A stretch of DNA of 38,806 bases. Origin: SIG636 sp045537905. GTDB taxonomy: Bacteria > Bacillota > Clostridia > Oscillospirales > CAG-382. The notes below the pieces were generated by a model. The model saw only the letters and a program-made list of their open reading frames with translations, had not been told where the DNA came from and did not search any database. Location: contig JAZSQJ010000082.1 of NCBI GenBank assembly GCA_045537905.1, positions 1 through 38,806 of the forward strand, read 5' to 3'. The position numbers were made by a program, and so were the translations under genes. Positions 6,829 to 14,401 of the stretch are shown here, one piece after another (within the stretch, counting starts at the first letter, position 1; each line of letters begins with the position of its first letter).

Positions 6829-7277
6829 TGGAAAGGCTTGTGCGCTTTACAAAATCAGGTGAGGAAACCGAGCTGTTTTTCAACTGCTGCTTTCCCAACG
6901 TAATAAAGGTTGTTTTACAAAAGGCCGACACAGACCGTCTTGGGAATTTACTTCAAGCCTTTGGAAAGAAAAGGGGCGGTAGCTTCACTTGGAAGGCTGA
7001 GGTCAGCGCCGATTGGGGTGACTTTGTATTTAAGGTACAGGCAAGCTTTGACCGTAAAAGAAAGGTGCCCGTGCTGGAGCTTGAATACACAAAGCTTAAC
7101 GAGCGTTTTGAGACTGTCTCGGATTGTTATAACCGTTACGACAGCTTCAGCTTTGAAGGGGCTTTACAGTTTGGCCTGGAGCTGAAGGAGCTGGAGGACG
7201 GTAAAAGCGCCACTCTATATGCTTGCCCTCCCCTATCGAATAATCCTTTTTGGGCAGAGCATAACATGAGACGGTAA
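6828..7277 (+). CDS. Hypothetical protein coupled to murC
   Basis: I do not recognise this 149-residue product. It is soluble, without signal peptide or membrane segment, of mixed strand/helix character, with aromatic and charged residues alternating (for example FTWKAEVSADWGDFVFKVQA). Its ATG overlaps the murC stop codon by one base (TAATG), so it is almost certainly translated, by coupling to murC. That context suggests a cell-wall or division link, but this is only neighbourhood inference. The last residues run close to the possible structured RNA that begins near 7294. Confidence 0.7.
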   Translation: MERLVRFTKSGEETELFFNCCFPNVIKVVLQKADTDRLGNLLQAFGKKRGGSFTWKAEVSADWGDFVFKVQASFDRKRKVPVLELEYTKLNERFETVSDCYNRYDSFSFEGALQFGLELKELEDGKSATLYACPPLSNNPFWAEHNMRR

Positions 7278-7293
7278 TATAAGTTTTGTCTAT

Positions 7294-7440
7294 GTATTCT
7301 TACGTTGAGTTTTGCCCAGGCTATGCGGGGGGCATTCAGGACAGAGGACGCCGGTCCCAAATTACCCCTTTCGTTTCTCCCGTTTTGCAGTATGTGCGTT
7401 TTGACTTTGGTATAAAGCATCAATTAAACAGTAAGAATAC
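7294..7440 (+). ncRNA. Candidate structured RNA closed by a long-range stem
   Basis: GTATTCTTAC (7294-7303) pairs perfectly with GTAAGAATAC (7431-7440), and three more pairs (7304-7306 with 7427-7429) extend the helix across one bulged A. Inside, further short pairings are possible (TTGA/TCAA, GGGG/CCCC, GGAC/GTCC), giving a rod with internal loops. A terminator hairpin follows at once (7441-7476). A terminal stem with a terminator after it is the layout of a small stable RNA such as 6S RNA, but I recognise no diagnostic sequence, and the upstream promoter is weak (TAATAT at 7275-7280). The strand is uncertain. The inverted ends of a small repeat element are the alternative. Confidence 0.35.
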
Positions 7441-7476
7441 CCCCCAAAGAAGTGACTTAAAACGCTTCTTTGGGGG
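7441..7476. terminator. Bidirectional intrinsic terminator
   Basis: CCCCCAAAGAAG (7441-7452) pairs with CTTCTTTGGGGG (7465-7476), and two more inner pairs extend it. It lies 15 bases past the stop of the minus-strand 58-residue gene and 163 bases past the plus-strand murC operon, so it can end transcription from both sides. Both tails are only moderately T-rich. Confidence 0.7.
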
Positions 7477-7491
7477 TTTAACTATGTCATA

Positions 7492-7668
7492 TTATTTATT
7501 GTTTTTTGAGAAGAAACCGCAAATAAACAAGGTGCAGAAAACCATAGTAATCGGAATCGCAGTCACTGCATCGTCAGCTCTACTCTCCGCAATGGACATA
7601 AGCGATACAAACAAAGCACCCGCACCGCCAACCAACATCAAAATAATACTTAAAGTATTTTTACTCAT
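7492..7668 (-). CDS. Small two-helix membrane protein downstream of hpf
   Basis: A 58-codon gene starts at an ATG with a GAGGT site about 10 bases upstream and ends 15 bases before a terminator. The product has two hydrophobic segments, about residues 5-26 (TLSIILMLVGGAGALFVSL) and 35-53, linked by a short charged loop (AESRADDA) and closed by SKNNK, so both ends should face the same side of the membrane. It begins 31 bases after the hpf stop, with no terminator between, and is probably co-transcribed with it. I know no family for it. Ribosome binding site, position and composition argue that it is real. Confidence 0.65.
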   Translation of the reverse strand: MSKNTLSIILMLVGGAGALFVSLMSIAESRADDAVTAIPITMVFCTLFICGFFSKNNK

Positions 7669-7699
7669 AAATTACTGACCTCGTTTTGCCGTTACGGTC

Positions 7700-8221
7700 T
7701 TACTCAACAGGCTCGATTACGCCGTAGGAGCCGCCTTTACGCTTGTACACCAGATTAATAGCACCCGTGTCTGCGTTGCGGAACATATAGAACTCGTGAG
7801 ACAAAAGGTTCATCTGCATAACGGCTTCCTCCACGGTCATAGGAGAAATTTCAAACTTTTTAACCTTGGAAATCTCAAGCTCCTCCTCCGTGTCCTCAAC
7901 ACCTACGTCTGCAAAGCTGTCCTTGGGGAAATGTAGCTTTTTGGAGAGTCTGGTACGGTTTTTGCGGATTTGTCTCTCCAGCACTTCCTCAACACGGTCA
8001 ATGGCGTTGTAAACCTCCTTATCAGTTTCCTCAGCACGGAATATTGCACCGCCCTGTCTTATAGTTACCTCAACCCGTACCTTACCGCCCTCCTCCTTAA
8101 GGGTAACCTTTGCCTCGGTTTCCACAGGGAAGAACTTGTCCAGCTTATTCAGCTTTTTTTGGATACGAGCCTTTACGTCCTCTGTTGCCTCAAACTTACG
8201 GGTTATGATAGCAATTTTCAT
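7700..8221 (-). CDS. hpf: Ribosome hibernation promoting factor, long form
   Basis: HPF binds the 30S subunit when growth slows and pairs ribosomes into inactive 100S dimers. The 173-residue product has the N-terminal ribosome-binding domain (about 1-100, from MKIAIITRKFEATEDVKARI) and the C-terminal dimerisation domain (about 120-173, with VKKFEISPMTVEEAVMQMNL and HEFYMFRNADTG), which defines the long form typical of Firmicutes. The start fits family alignments, but the ribosome binding site is weak, and a 7-bp stem (8239-8245 with 8254-8260) lies in the leader, so translation may be controlled. It has its own promoter (8312-8341). Confidence 0.95.
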   Translation of the reverse strand: MKIAIITRKFEATEDVKARIQKKLNKLDKFFPVETEAKVTLKEEGGKVRVEVTIRQGGAIFRAEETDKEVYNAIDRVEEVLERQIRKNRTRLSKKLHFPKDSFADVGVEDTEEELEISKVKKFEISPMTVEEAVMQMNLLSHEFYMFRNADTGAINLVYKRKGGSYGVIEPVE

Positions 8222-8311
8222 TACCGTCGTCGTACTCTACTGCGGAAATACCACCGCAGTGGTACACTCCCTTCCAATAGATTAATCAAAGGCTATTGCT
8301 TTGACACCTAT

Positions 8312-8341
8312 ATTCTACCATAGTCCTGTACAACTTGTCAA
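8312..8341 (-). promoter_or_regulatory. Promoter of hpf
   Basis: On the minus strand TTGACA (8336-8341) and TAGAAT (8312-8317) are 18 bases apart, in the gap between the fumarase stop (8379) and hpf. The predicted leader is about 85 bases and includes the stem-loop near 8239-8260. Confidence 0.7.
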
Positions 8342-8378
8342 GAGCTTTCGCAAAACCGACTCCGGTTTTGTTGAAAGT

Positions 8379-9209
8379 TTACAAAACCGCCTCGGCATGA
8401 CGGGTTGCGTGACAGGAAACGTTTACCGCAACGGGGAGCCCTGCTATATGGGTAGGAGCAGACTCCACTGCTACCCAAAGGCAAGTGGTTTTGCCGCCAA
8501 AGCCTTGGGGACCGATACCGATGCCGTTTATTTCAGCAAGGAGCTCCTTTTCCAGCTCTGCGTGCTGTTTGCTGTATTTGCCTACCTTTCTGGTAAGTGC
8601 TTTTTTTGCAAGGAAGGCACTGTAGTCAAAGCTGCCGCCTATACCAACGCCCACTATGATTGGAGGACAGGGGTTTGCACCTGCTCCCCTTACGGTGTCC
8701 TTTATAAACGCCTTTATTTCTTCAATGCTTGCCGTAGGGTTAAACATTTTAAGTGCACTCATATTCTCGCTTCCAAAGCCCTTGGGCATAGCTGTGAGCT
8801 TGATTTTATCGCCCTTTACCAGACGGGTGTATATTATGGCAGGGGTATTTGTGCCTGTGTTTTTACGGCTTAGAGGGTCAGTGGCAGACAGGCGTAGCTT
8901 GCCGCCCACGTAGGCACGCTTTACACCGCGGTTTACCGCCTTTTCAAAGTCGCCCTCTATATGCACGTCCTGACCTATTTCAGCAAACACAAAGGCAAGA
9001 CCTGTGTCCTGACAGATGGGCACGCCGCTTTTTTCCGCAAGGGTAGCGTTGTCGCACAGCTTGCAAAGCACAGACGCCGCCCTTTGGTCGCTTTCCGCCT
9101 TTGCAGCTTTTTTCATTGCGCCGTACACGTCACCGGGCAGCTTGACCGCCGCCGTCCTGAACAGCCTGCAAACCTCGTTCTCTATTTCCTTTGCGCTTAT
9201 TGTTCTCAT
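8379..9209 (-). CDS. Class I fumarate hydratase, alpha subunit
   Basis: This is the alpha subunit of the two-subunit, oxygen-sensitive [4Fe-4S] fumarase/tartrate dehydratase family, which interconverts fumarate and malate. The 276-residue product carries the three cluster-binding cysteines in their usual settings: PICQDTG (Cys66), NPCPP (Cys181) and VNVSCHATRHA (Cys266), plus GIGGSFDYSAFLAKKAL. It starts at an ATG with AGGGGG upstream. The beta subunit, normally the next gene, is not in this window; hpf follows instead. Fumarate rather than tartrate as substrate is inferred from frequency in anaerobes. It begins 30 bases past the divIC terminator; I see no clear promoter in that gap. Confidence 0.9.
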   Translation of the reverse strand: MRTISAKEIENEVCRLFRTAAVKLPGDVYGAMKKAAKAESDQRAASVLCKLCDNATLAEKSGVPICQDTGLAFVFAEIGQDVHIEGDFEKAVNRGVKRAYVGGKLRLSATDPLSRKNTGTNTPAIIYTRLVKGDKIKLTAMPKGFGSENMSALKMFNPTASIEEIKAFIKDTVRGAGANPCPPIIVGVGIGGSFDYSAFLAKKALTRKVGKYSKQHAELEKELLAEINGIGIGPQGFGGKTTCLWVAVESAPTHIAGLPVAVNVSCHATRHAEAVL

Positions 9210-9240
9210 AAAGCTTCCCCCTGTATTTCAGCAAAAAATA

Positions 9241-9267
9241 CCCCATTACAACAAGCGAGTAATGGGG
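9241..9267 (-). terminator. Terminator of the HU-divIC operon
   Basis: A perfect 9-bp stem (9241-9249 with 9259-9267) with a 9-nt loop lies 13 bases past the divIC stop. On the minus strand it is followed by TATTTTTT, a classical intrinsic terminator; on the plus strand a T-rich run also follows. Confidence 0.85.
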
Positions 9268-9280
9268 TGTTTCTTTTTAA

Positions 9281-9568
9281 TTATTGTGCGTAGTCGTTGT
9301 AAAATACTATCTCGTCACGGAAATGATAGCCTAAAAGTCTGGCACGCCTTTCGTAGTACGCATCGTCCTTTTCTTCCTCAAGAAGCAACTCGTACTCCGC
9401 AACGTCGTCCTCCAGCTTGACAATCTCGTCCCTTTGCTCTCCTATGGTTTTTTCCAGCTCGTTCATGCTGATTTGCAAATTAACTATAGCGATGAGGAAA
9501 ACGATAAGTAAACAGTAAACGGTTATACGCAAAACGGTATTTTTCTGTCGCTCTGTAGTGCGAACCAA
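9281..9568 (-). CDS. divIC: Septum formation initiator, DivIC/FtsB family
   Basis: DivIC/FtsB proteins are bitopic membrane components of the division complex that work with FtsL and DivIB to activate septal wall synthesis. The 95-residue product has a short basic cytoplasmic N terminus, one membrane segment (about 15-31), a coiled coil (about 32-75) and the closing ARLLGYHFRDEIVFY segment typical of the family. The TTG start is supported by AGGAGGGG seven bases upstream. It is the last gene of the HU-rqcP-yabP-yabQ-divIC unit, the same order (apart from HU) as in Bacillus, and a terminator follows. Confidence 0.9.
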   Translation of the reverse strand: MVRTTERQKNTVLRITVYCLLIVFLIAIVNLQISMNELEKTIGEQRDEIVKLEDDVAEYELLLEEEKDDAYYERRARLLGYHFRDEIVFYNDYAQ

Positions 9569-9600
9569 GGTCTTTCCCCTCCTCCATAGTAAAACTAAAA

Positions 9601-10038
9601 TTATCTGAAGCCTTTTTTTGCAAAGCCCCTTATCCGTTTTGTATCGGCGTGGGTGTACCGTCTGTCACGGTAGACCGACAATCGAAGGGAGCAATAGGAT
9701 GCCGCCTTTTTTATCGGGAACACCAACCACATTTTAAGCCTTTTTGCCAAAGGCACCGTAAAACGCCCCACCGAAAAACGGTAGGCAAAAAAACCAAGGA
9801 TTACTCCAAATGCCGCAAACATACGCAATACGCCCATGCTTGCGTTGAATAGAAATACAGCAAACACCAGAGACGCCATTACACAAAAGAGTACGTCCTC
9901 AAAAAACAGCTTGAGTCTGCCGCCCTTGTATATAACCCTGATTATGCGAAATACATCGTACACTAAGCCTATCAAGACCCCAAGGGCAATAGATGCAAGA
10001 AATGCGGAATTGCTGTTTTGATATAAAAGCAACCACAT
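9601..10038 (-). CDS. yabQ: Spore cortex biosynthesis protein YabQ
   Basis: YabQ is a membrane protein of endospore formers needed for cortex formation around the forespore. The 145-residue product begins with a hydrophobic stretch, then the family hallmark LIGLVYDVFRIIRVIYKGG (about 22-40), FFEDVLFCVMASLVFAVF, and a third hydrophobic stretch ending near FFAYRF; the C-terminal tail is strongly basic. It starts three bases after the yabP stop, so translation is probably coupled, and precedes divIC as in Bacillus. Assignment rests on motif pattern and gene order together. Confidence 0.9.
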   Translation of the reverse strand: MWLLLYQNSNSAFLASIALGVLIGLVYDVFRIIRVIYKGGRLKLFFEDVLFCVMASLVFAVFLFNASMGVLRMFAAFGVILGFFAYRFSVGRFTVPLAKRLKMWLVFPIKKAASYCSLRLSVYRDRRYTHADTKRIRGFAKKGFR

Positions 10039-10041
10039 ATA

Positions 10042-10308
10042 CTATCCAAACAGTCTGGAAAACAAGCCTTTTTTAGGCTGCTCATCCGTGTAAACGATAG
10101 CGTCTATATGACCTGACAGGCTTACCTCCCCGCTTTCCAGGGAAAGCTTAACTATGGACAGACCCGTACCGCTTACCGCAAGCACTGTGCCGCCACAGTC
10201 CATACTGACCGTAGTGTCATCAAAACCCAGGACCTCGTTTATCCCCGTCAGTGCGAGAAACGAGCGACCTGTGAGATGAGCCGACGTATTGCTTTTGTTT
10301 TCTGCCAT
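10042..10308 (-). CDS. yabP: Sporulation protein YabP
   Basis: YabP is a small protein required for spore cortex or coat assembly in endospore formers. The 88-residue product shows the repeated short-strand pattern of the YabP/YqfC family: HLTGRSFLALTGINEVLGFD, a GGTVLAVSGTGLSI strand pair, then KLSLESGEVSLSGHIDAIVY. A C-terminal basic tail (KKGLFSRLFG) may contact the membrane. The ATG has AAGGAG eight bases upstream. It lies between rqcP and yabQ, the conserved order in Firmicutes, and supports the view that the host is a spore former. Confidence 0.92.
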   Translation of the reverse strand: MAENKSNTSAHLTGRSFLALTGINEVLGFDDTTVSMDCGGTVLAVSGTGLSIVKLSLESGEVSLSGHIDAIVYTDEQPKKGLFSRLFG

Positions 10309-10361
10309 AACAACACTCCTTAATGATAATACATCATAAGGGTATGCAAATGGAAAGCAGG

Positions 10362-10604
10362 TTATGACAAAACCTCGTACATACTTGAAGCGTCTGCCTT
10401 AGCCACGTGCTCCGACAAAGCAAGAACACGAAACTTAAGGGTGCGGGTGCCAAAGGCAACCTCCACAATATCGCCCACCTTCAGGGTGCGGGATGCTTTT
10501 GCAGGTGCACCGTTTACGGTGACGTAAGAGCTATCACAAGCCTCGTTGGCAACGGTACGCCTTTTTATTATCCTTGAAACCTTCAAAAACTTGTCCAGCC
10601 GCAA
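10362..10604 (-). CDS. rqcP: S4-domain RNA-binding protein RqcP (YabO)
   Basis: RqcP is a small S4-domain protein that acts with RqcH on stalled 50S subunits during alanine tailing in ribosome quality control. The 80-residue product is essentially one S4 domain: MRLDKFLKVSRIIKRRTVAN, then the VTVNGAPAKASRTLKVGDIVEV turn that holds RNA. The start is TTG with GGGGGTG upstream; the encoded MRLDKFL matches the family N terminus. It lies between HU and yabP, the expected place for yabO. The related heat-shock protein Hsp15 is the alternative name, less likely in a Firmicute. Confidence 0.92.
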   Translation of the reverse strand: MRLDKFLKVSRIIKRRTVANEACDSSYVTVNGAPAKASRTLKVGDIVEVAFGTRTLKFRVLALSEHVAKADASSMYEVLS

Positions 10605-10629
10605 AACTACACCCCCAACTGAATGATAA

Positions 10630-10905
10630 TTACTTGTTTATAGCGTCCTTAAGAGCCTTTGCCGCAGAAAAAGCAGCTGCCTTGGATGCGGGAACTACTA
10701 TCTCTTCCTTAGTTCTGGGGTTACGGCCTGTTCTTGCCTTTCTTTCCTTAACCTTGAAAGAACCGAAACCGGCAAGCTTAACCTCCTCACCGTTTGCGAG
10801 AGCCTCCTGAATTGCTGTGAAAACTGCGTTTACTGCTGCTTCTGCAACGCCCTTTTTAACCTCTGCGTTTTTGGAAACAGCTTCAATAAGTGTAGACTTG
10901 TTCAT
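10630..10905 (-). CDS. hup: DNA-binding protein HU
   Basis: HU is a histone-like dimeric protein that bends and compacts the nucleoid. The 91-residue product has the standard two N-terminal helices (MNKSTLIEAVSKNAEVKKGVAE), the GFGSFKVKERKARTGRNPRT signature that begins the DNA-binding beta arm, and the final helix. The ATG is preceded by GGAGG. A near-consensus promoter (10936-10964) drives it, so HU is probably the head of the HU-rqcP-yabP-yabQ-divIC unit and the most abundant product of it. Confidence 0.97.
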   Translation of the reverse strand: MNKSTLIEAVSKNAEVKKGVAEAAVNAVFTAIQEALANGEEVKLAGFGSFKVKERKARTGRNPRTKEEIVVPASKAAAFSAAKALKDAINK

Positions 10906-10935
10906 TTTACTTCCTCCATATAATTAGTTACAGGT

Positions 10936-10964
10936 ATTATAACACTATATTTCCATCAATTCAA
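10936..10964 (-). promoter_or_regulatory. Promoter of the HU operon
   Basis: On the minus strand TTGAAT (10959-10964) and TATAAT (10936-10941) are 17 bases apart, about 30 bases before the HU start. It separates the HU unit from the mazG end of the long upstream run. Confidence 0.85.
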
Positions 10965-10997
10965 GTGTTTTTTTGAATTTTTTGCATTTTTTAGCTT

Positions 10998-11822
10998 CTA
11001 ATCAGCTATTTTTGCCTTATTCCACAGCTCAAGCATCTCTGCATCGCTTTTTTCGGAGAGGGCTGTGCCCTCATCGTTTGCCATTTTTTCCACTAGGGCA
11101 AACCTTTTGCAGAACTTGGCGTTTGCTTTATGCAGTGCCTCCTCAGAGTCTACCCCTGCAAGCCTTGCCGTGTTAACCACAGCCAGAAGCAAATCCCCTG
11201 CTTCCTCCTCAACGTTCACTGCGTCACCTGCGGCAAGAGCCTCTCTCAGCTCCCTTATCTCCTCCTCCGCCTTTGCAAGGGCGTCCTCGGCTGAGGCAAA
11301 GTCAAAACGCTGTTTTGCCGCCTTTTGTCCTATCTTGTGGGCACGAACCAGGGCAGGCAGCGCCTTGGAGATGCTTTCTATACTGGCAGTAGCGGTTTTG
11401 TTGCCCTTGGTCGCCTGCTTGATGCTTTCCCAATTTTTAAGCACCTCGCTCGTGCCGCTGACGCTGACGTCACCGAAAACGTGAGGATGCCTTACTATAA
11501 GCTTGGAGCATATACCCGTGCATACGTCACCCACGTCAAAGCCGCCGCTTGCGGCAGATATGCTGGCGTTAAGCACCGCTTGGAGCATAACGTCCCCCAG
11601 CTCCTCACAAAGAAGCTCGCTATCCTCCAAATCTATAGCCTCTGCCGCCTCGTAGGCTTCCTCTATCATATTCTTTCTTATGCTTTTATGGGTTTGCTCT
11701 CTGTCCCAGGGGCAGCCTCTTTCGTGTCTCAGCACCTCTACTATCAAGCAGAGGTCTGAAAAACCGTAGCTGCTTTTTTCCTTTAATTCCTTGACAGCCC
11801 TATCAAATTCTGTATTAGTCAT
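10998..11822 (-). CDS. mazG: Nucleoside triphosphate pyrophosphohydrolase MazG
   Basis: MazG hydrolyses NTPs and dNTPs to monophosphates and pyrophosphate, cleaning the nucleotide pool and, in some bacteria, tuning (p)ppGpp levels. The 274-residue product has the two tandem MazG halves: the first with CPWDREQTHKSIRKNMIEEAYE and ELGDVMLQ, the second (about 160-245) with RFDFASAEDALAKAEEEIRE and EEAGDLLLAVVN. The EExxE and ExxD metal-binding patterns are present in both. Unlike Bacillus YabN it has no N-terminal methylase-like domain. It overlaps spoVB by 8 bases and ends the long run before the HU promoter. Confidence 0.95.
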   Translation of the reverse strand: MTNTEFDRAVKELKEKSSYGFSDLCLIVEVLRHERGCPWDREQTHKSIRKNMIEEAYEAAEAIDLEDSELLCEELGDVMLQAVLNASISAASGGFDVGDVCTGICSKLIVRHPHVFGDVSVSGTSEVLKNWESIKQATKGNKTATASIESISKALPALVRAHKIGQKAAKQRFDFASAEDALAKAEEEIRELREALAAGDAVNVEEEAGDLLLAVVNTARLAGVDSEEALHKANAKFCKRFALVEKMANDEGTALSEKSDAEMLELWNKAKIAD

Positions 11823-13524
11823 TTGTATCCTCCGTTTTTTTAAGCAGCCTGTACCTTATAAGCAAGGCGGCTATTCTGTTACCGAAGGGAAGCAGTCTTA
11901 CTTCCCTTTCCGTTATGCCCTTTATCACAAGCAAGGCTGCGGCGTATACCGACACGCCGACTATACCCGACGTAACCAGCATAAGCAGGTTGTCCAGCCT
12001 TCCGTCACCCTTTATAAGCGTATCCGTCAGACTGTAAACCAAAAAGCTTGCTCCGCCTGCAAGAACGGCTGCAAGAAGCGGCTTGGCAAAAAGCCTCAGC
12101 GGGGACACGCCCTTCATTCCGCTTTTTTTAAGAAAGAAGGTGTTAAAGCCGTAGGCTATTATATAGCATACCACAGTGCTTATGGGGGCACCGTAGATGT
12201 TTATGCCGTTATTTCTTATAAGCACCAGATCCAATACCAGCAGTACGCCTGAACCGCAAAGCACGGAAAACATAGGAAGCCAGGTTTTGCCTATTGCCTG
12301 TAGCAAAGCGTTGGTGGTGGAAACCAGGGAGATAAATATTATACCAACCGCCAGGATAGAAAGCGCCCTTGCCGCCAAATCCACGGGCATAACCTCGGAG
12401 CCGTTTATATTGATGGGCAGAGTAACCGGCTTACCGCCTACCTCCGCCACCTCACCCCAGGAGCTGCCAAACAGCACCGCAATAAGGGGTCTTGACAAAA
12501 CGAAAACCATAGCCGCACAGGGCAGTGCTATAAGTCCGCTTATTCTCAGCGAGGACTTTATGTAGTCCTTTGCCTCGTCAGTATTCTTTACAGCCAAGGC
12601 ACCCGATATGGCAGGCAGTATGCTTACCGCTATGGGGAAAACCAGAGTTGAGGGTAACAGGTCTGCCAGCTTTGTGGACAGGGTTGTGTAGGCGCTGTAC
12701 ATATAGTCGGCTGTCTCATAGGAGAAGCCCGAGCTCATAAGCGCCTTGTTTATAACCAGAGTATCGGCAAAATGGGAAAGATACAGGGCAGAGCTTGTTA
12801 TGGTAACGGGGATTGCTATTTTCAGCAGATTTTTAGTAATGTCTCTTTTACTGTCACAGCCGCTGTCAGTAAGCTCTACTTGATTGTTTTTTGAAAAACG
12901 CTTGTAAAGCATAAGGTAAAGCATACCCAAAAAGATGCCTATGCTTATACCCGATATTGCCCACGCCGCCTGCACTGCGGGAGGGTCGCCCCTGCGACTC
13001 GACCAAAACGCCATACCAACGCCTACGGTGAGCTTGAAAAACGCCTCTATAAACTGGGAAACCGCCGTAGGCACCATATTCCTCAGCCCCTGCAAATAGC
13101 CTCTTATAGCGGAGACTATACATATGGTAAACAGGGACGGAGCTATTACACGCATAGCGTAAACGCTGTCTGCGTGGGCAGAAAAGGCGGCAAATTTATC
13201 GGCAAAGACAAACATTGCCACTGCGCACACAAAGCCTATTACGCCAAACATACAAAGGCATAGCTTGTATATACGCTGTGCCTCGTACCTCCTGCCACGC
13301 TTTGCCGCCGCCGCTACCATACGGGAGGTAGCCACGGGCAGACCTGCGGTGGATATCATATAAAGCATAGCGTAAACGGAATAGGCGGCATTGAATATAC
13401 CCATGCCGCCCTGCAAAAGATTGCTTAGCGGTATGCTGAAAAGCACACCTATTATTTTAACTGCGAAGTTTGAAATTGATATTATCGAAGCTTCTACCAA
13501 AAAGCTTTTTTCGCTTTTTTTCAC
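11815..13524 (-). CDS. MOP-superfamily flippase, SpoVB/MurJ-like
   Basis: The 569-residue product is a polytopic membrane protein of about 14 helices of the MVF/MOP (PST) superfamily, which includes MurJ lipid II flippases and SpoVB (YabM), needed for cortex formation. N-terminal features fit: basic MKKSEKSF, then ASIISISNFAVKIIGVLFSI, ARMVAA-type cytoplasmic loop (TSRMVAAAAKRGRRYEA), and IRGYLQGLRNMVPTAVSQFI. Its position directly before mazG matches yabM-yabN of Bacillus, so SpoVB is the more likely orthologue, but a general lipid II role is possible. The GTG start has AAAGGA nine bases upstream. The kinase-like gene ends four bases before it. Confidence 0.88.
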   Translation of the reverse strand: MKKSEKSFLVEASIISISNFAVKIIGVLFSIPLSNLLQGGMGIFNAAYSVYAMLYMISTAGLPVATSRMVAAAAKRGRRYEAQRIYKLCLCMFGVIGFVCAVAMFVFADKFAAFSAHADSVYAMRVIAPSLFTICIVSAIRGYLQGLRNMVPTAVSQFIEAFFKLTVGVGMAFWSSRRGDPPAVQAAWAISGISIGIFLGMLYLMLYKRFSKNNQVELTDSGCDSKRDITKNLLKIAIPVTITSSALYLSHFADTLVINKALMSSGFSYETADYMYSAYTTLSTKLADLLPSTLVFPIAVSILPAISGALAVKNTDEAKDYIKSSLRISGLIALPCAAMVFVLSRPLIAVLFGSSWGEVAEVGGKPVTLPININGSEVMPVDLAARALSILAVGIIFISLVSTTNALLQAIGKTWLPMFSVLCGSGVLLVLDLVLIRNNGINIYGAPISTVVCYIIAYGFNTFFLKKSGMKGVSPLRLFAKPLLAAVLAGGASFLVYSLTDTLIKGDGRLDNLLMLVTSGIVGVSVYAAALLVIKGITEREVRLLPFGNRIAALLIRYRLLKKTEDTND

Positions 13525-13528
13525 TTTT

Positions 13529-14401
13529 TTACGTCCTTTGTGTTATAAACTCTCTCATAAAAGACTGAGGGGTGATTTTAGATTTGGGCAGAGAAGGCAG
13601 AGGTTTTAATTCCTCCATCAGCTCCTCGGCTTTTGCTCTGTTGGGACTGTCCTTCGGCACCTCCTCAAGCATACGAAGAGCGTCGTCACGCATAACGTAA
13701 CGCTCGTAATTGATATAGGTATTGATCTGCACGTCTGCATCGTCCTTGTAGGGATAGATGTACTTACGGCTGCCCTCCTCAACCTCATCCCACATAGAAA
13801 GGGTGTCGTCAGCCGTTGAGCTTCTCTTATAATAATCACGGACTATTCTGCGGACAAGCCTGGGCTCGTCATCCTTATCGGTTTTTGCATCCAGATATAT
13901 CTTAAAGGTTTTTGCAGGGTCGATGTAGCTGCCGCATATTTCGGGGTTAAGAGAATGAAGCCCCTCTACTATACAAATCTCATCGTCCTCAAGACTCATT
14001 CTTGTAAAGGTATCGCTTCTCTTTTTGTCCTTGAATATAAACCTTGGCATCCAGGCGCTTCTTCCCTCTGAAAGAGCAGTGAAGCAGTTATGGAGCAGGG
14101 GGAGGTCCAGGCTCTCAGGACTTTCAAAATCGGGAGTGCCGTCCTCGTTGTATATAGCATCCTCGGGGTGACGGTAAAAGTCGTCCAAGGAAATAAGCTC
14201 GGTCTTTATGCCTTTTTCGTTAAGGTAATGGGAAAGTCTTTCGGTAGTAGGGGTTTTGCCTGCACAGGATGCACCGCAGACAAAGACCATTTTTACGGTT
14301 TTCTTTGCAATTATTCTGTTAGCCGCATCAAGAACAGCCGTCTCGTAGCCTGCCTCGTCCTCGGCAAAGGCCTTGCTTATATCTGCATAGTATCTATCCA
14401 T
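13529..14401 (-). CDS. Uridine kinase-like nucleoside kinase, short form
   Basis: The 290-residue product belongs to the P-loop uridine kinase/phosphoribulokinase family. It shows the phosphate-binding loop GASCAGKT (43-50), the substrate-side segment ISLDDFYRHPEDA, the FESPESLDLPLL segment, VEGLHSLNP (hydrolysis-side strand) and RRIVRDYYKR, a typical lid region. In many Clostridia the related protein is about 550 residues, with an N-terminal TGS/ThrRS-like half; only a short 40-residue stretch precedes the P-loop here, so this is the kinase half alone. Its ATG overlaps the hemZ stop by one base. The substrate is not certain; uridine or cytidine is the family default. Confidence 0.8.
   Translation of the reverse strand: MDRYYADISKAFAEDEAGYETAVLDAANRIIAKKTVKMVFVCGASCAGKTPTTERLSHYLNEKGIKTELISLDDFYRHPEDAIYNEDGTPDFESPESLDLPLLHNCFTALSEGRSAWMPRFIFKDKKRSDTFTRMSLEDDEICIVEGLHSLNPEICGSYIDPAKTFKIYLDAKTDKDDEPRLVRRIVRDYYKRSSTADDTLSMWDEVEEGSRKYIYPYKDDADVQINTYINYERYVMRDDALRMLEEVPKDSPNRAKAEELMEELKPLPSLPKSKITPQSFMREFITQRT

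Noticed and set aside
7136..7678. Open frames on both strands across the murC-hpf gap
   Set aside because: They cross the closing helix of the candidate RNA and the terminator, and lack good ribosome binding sites or family resemblance. Only the 58-codon gene at 7492-7668 has supporting signals.
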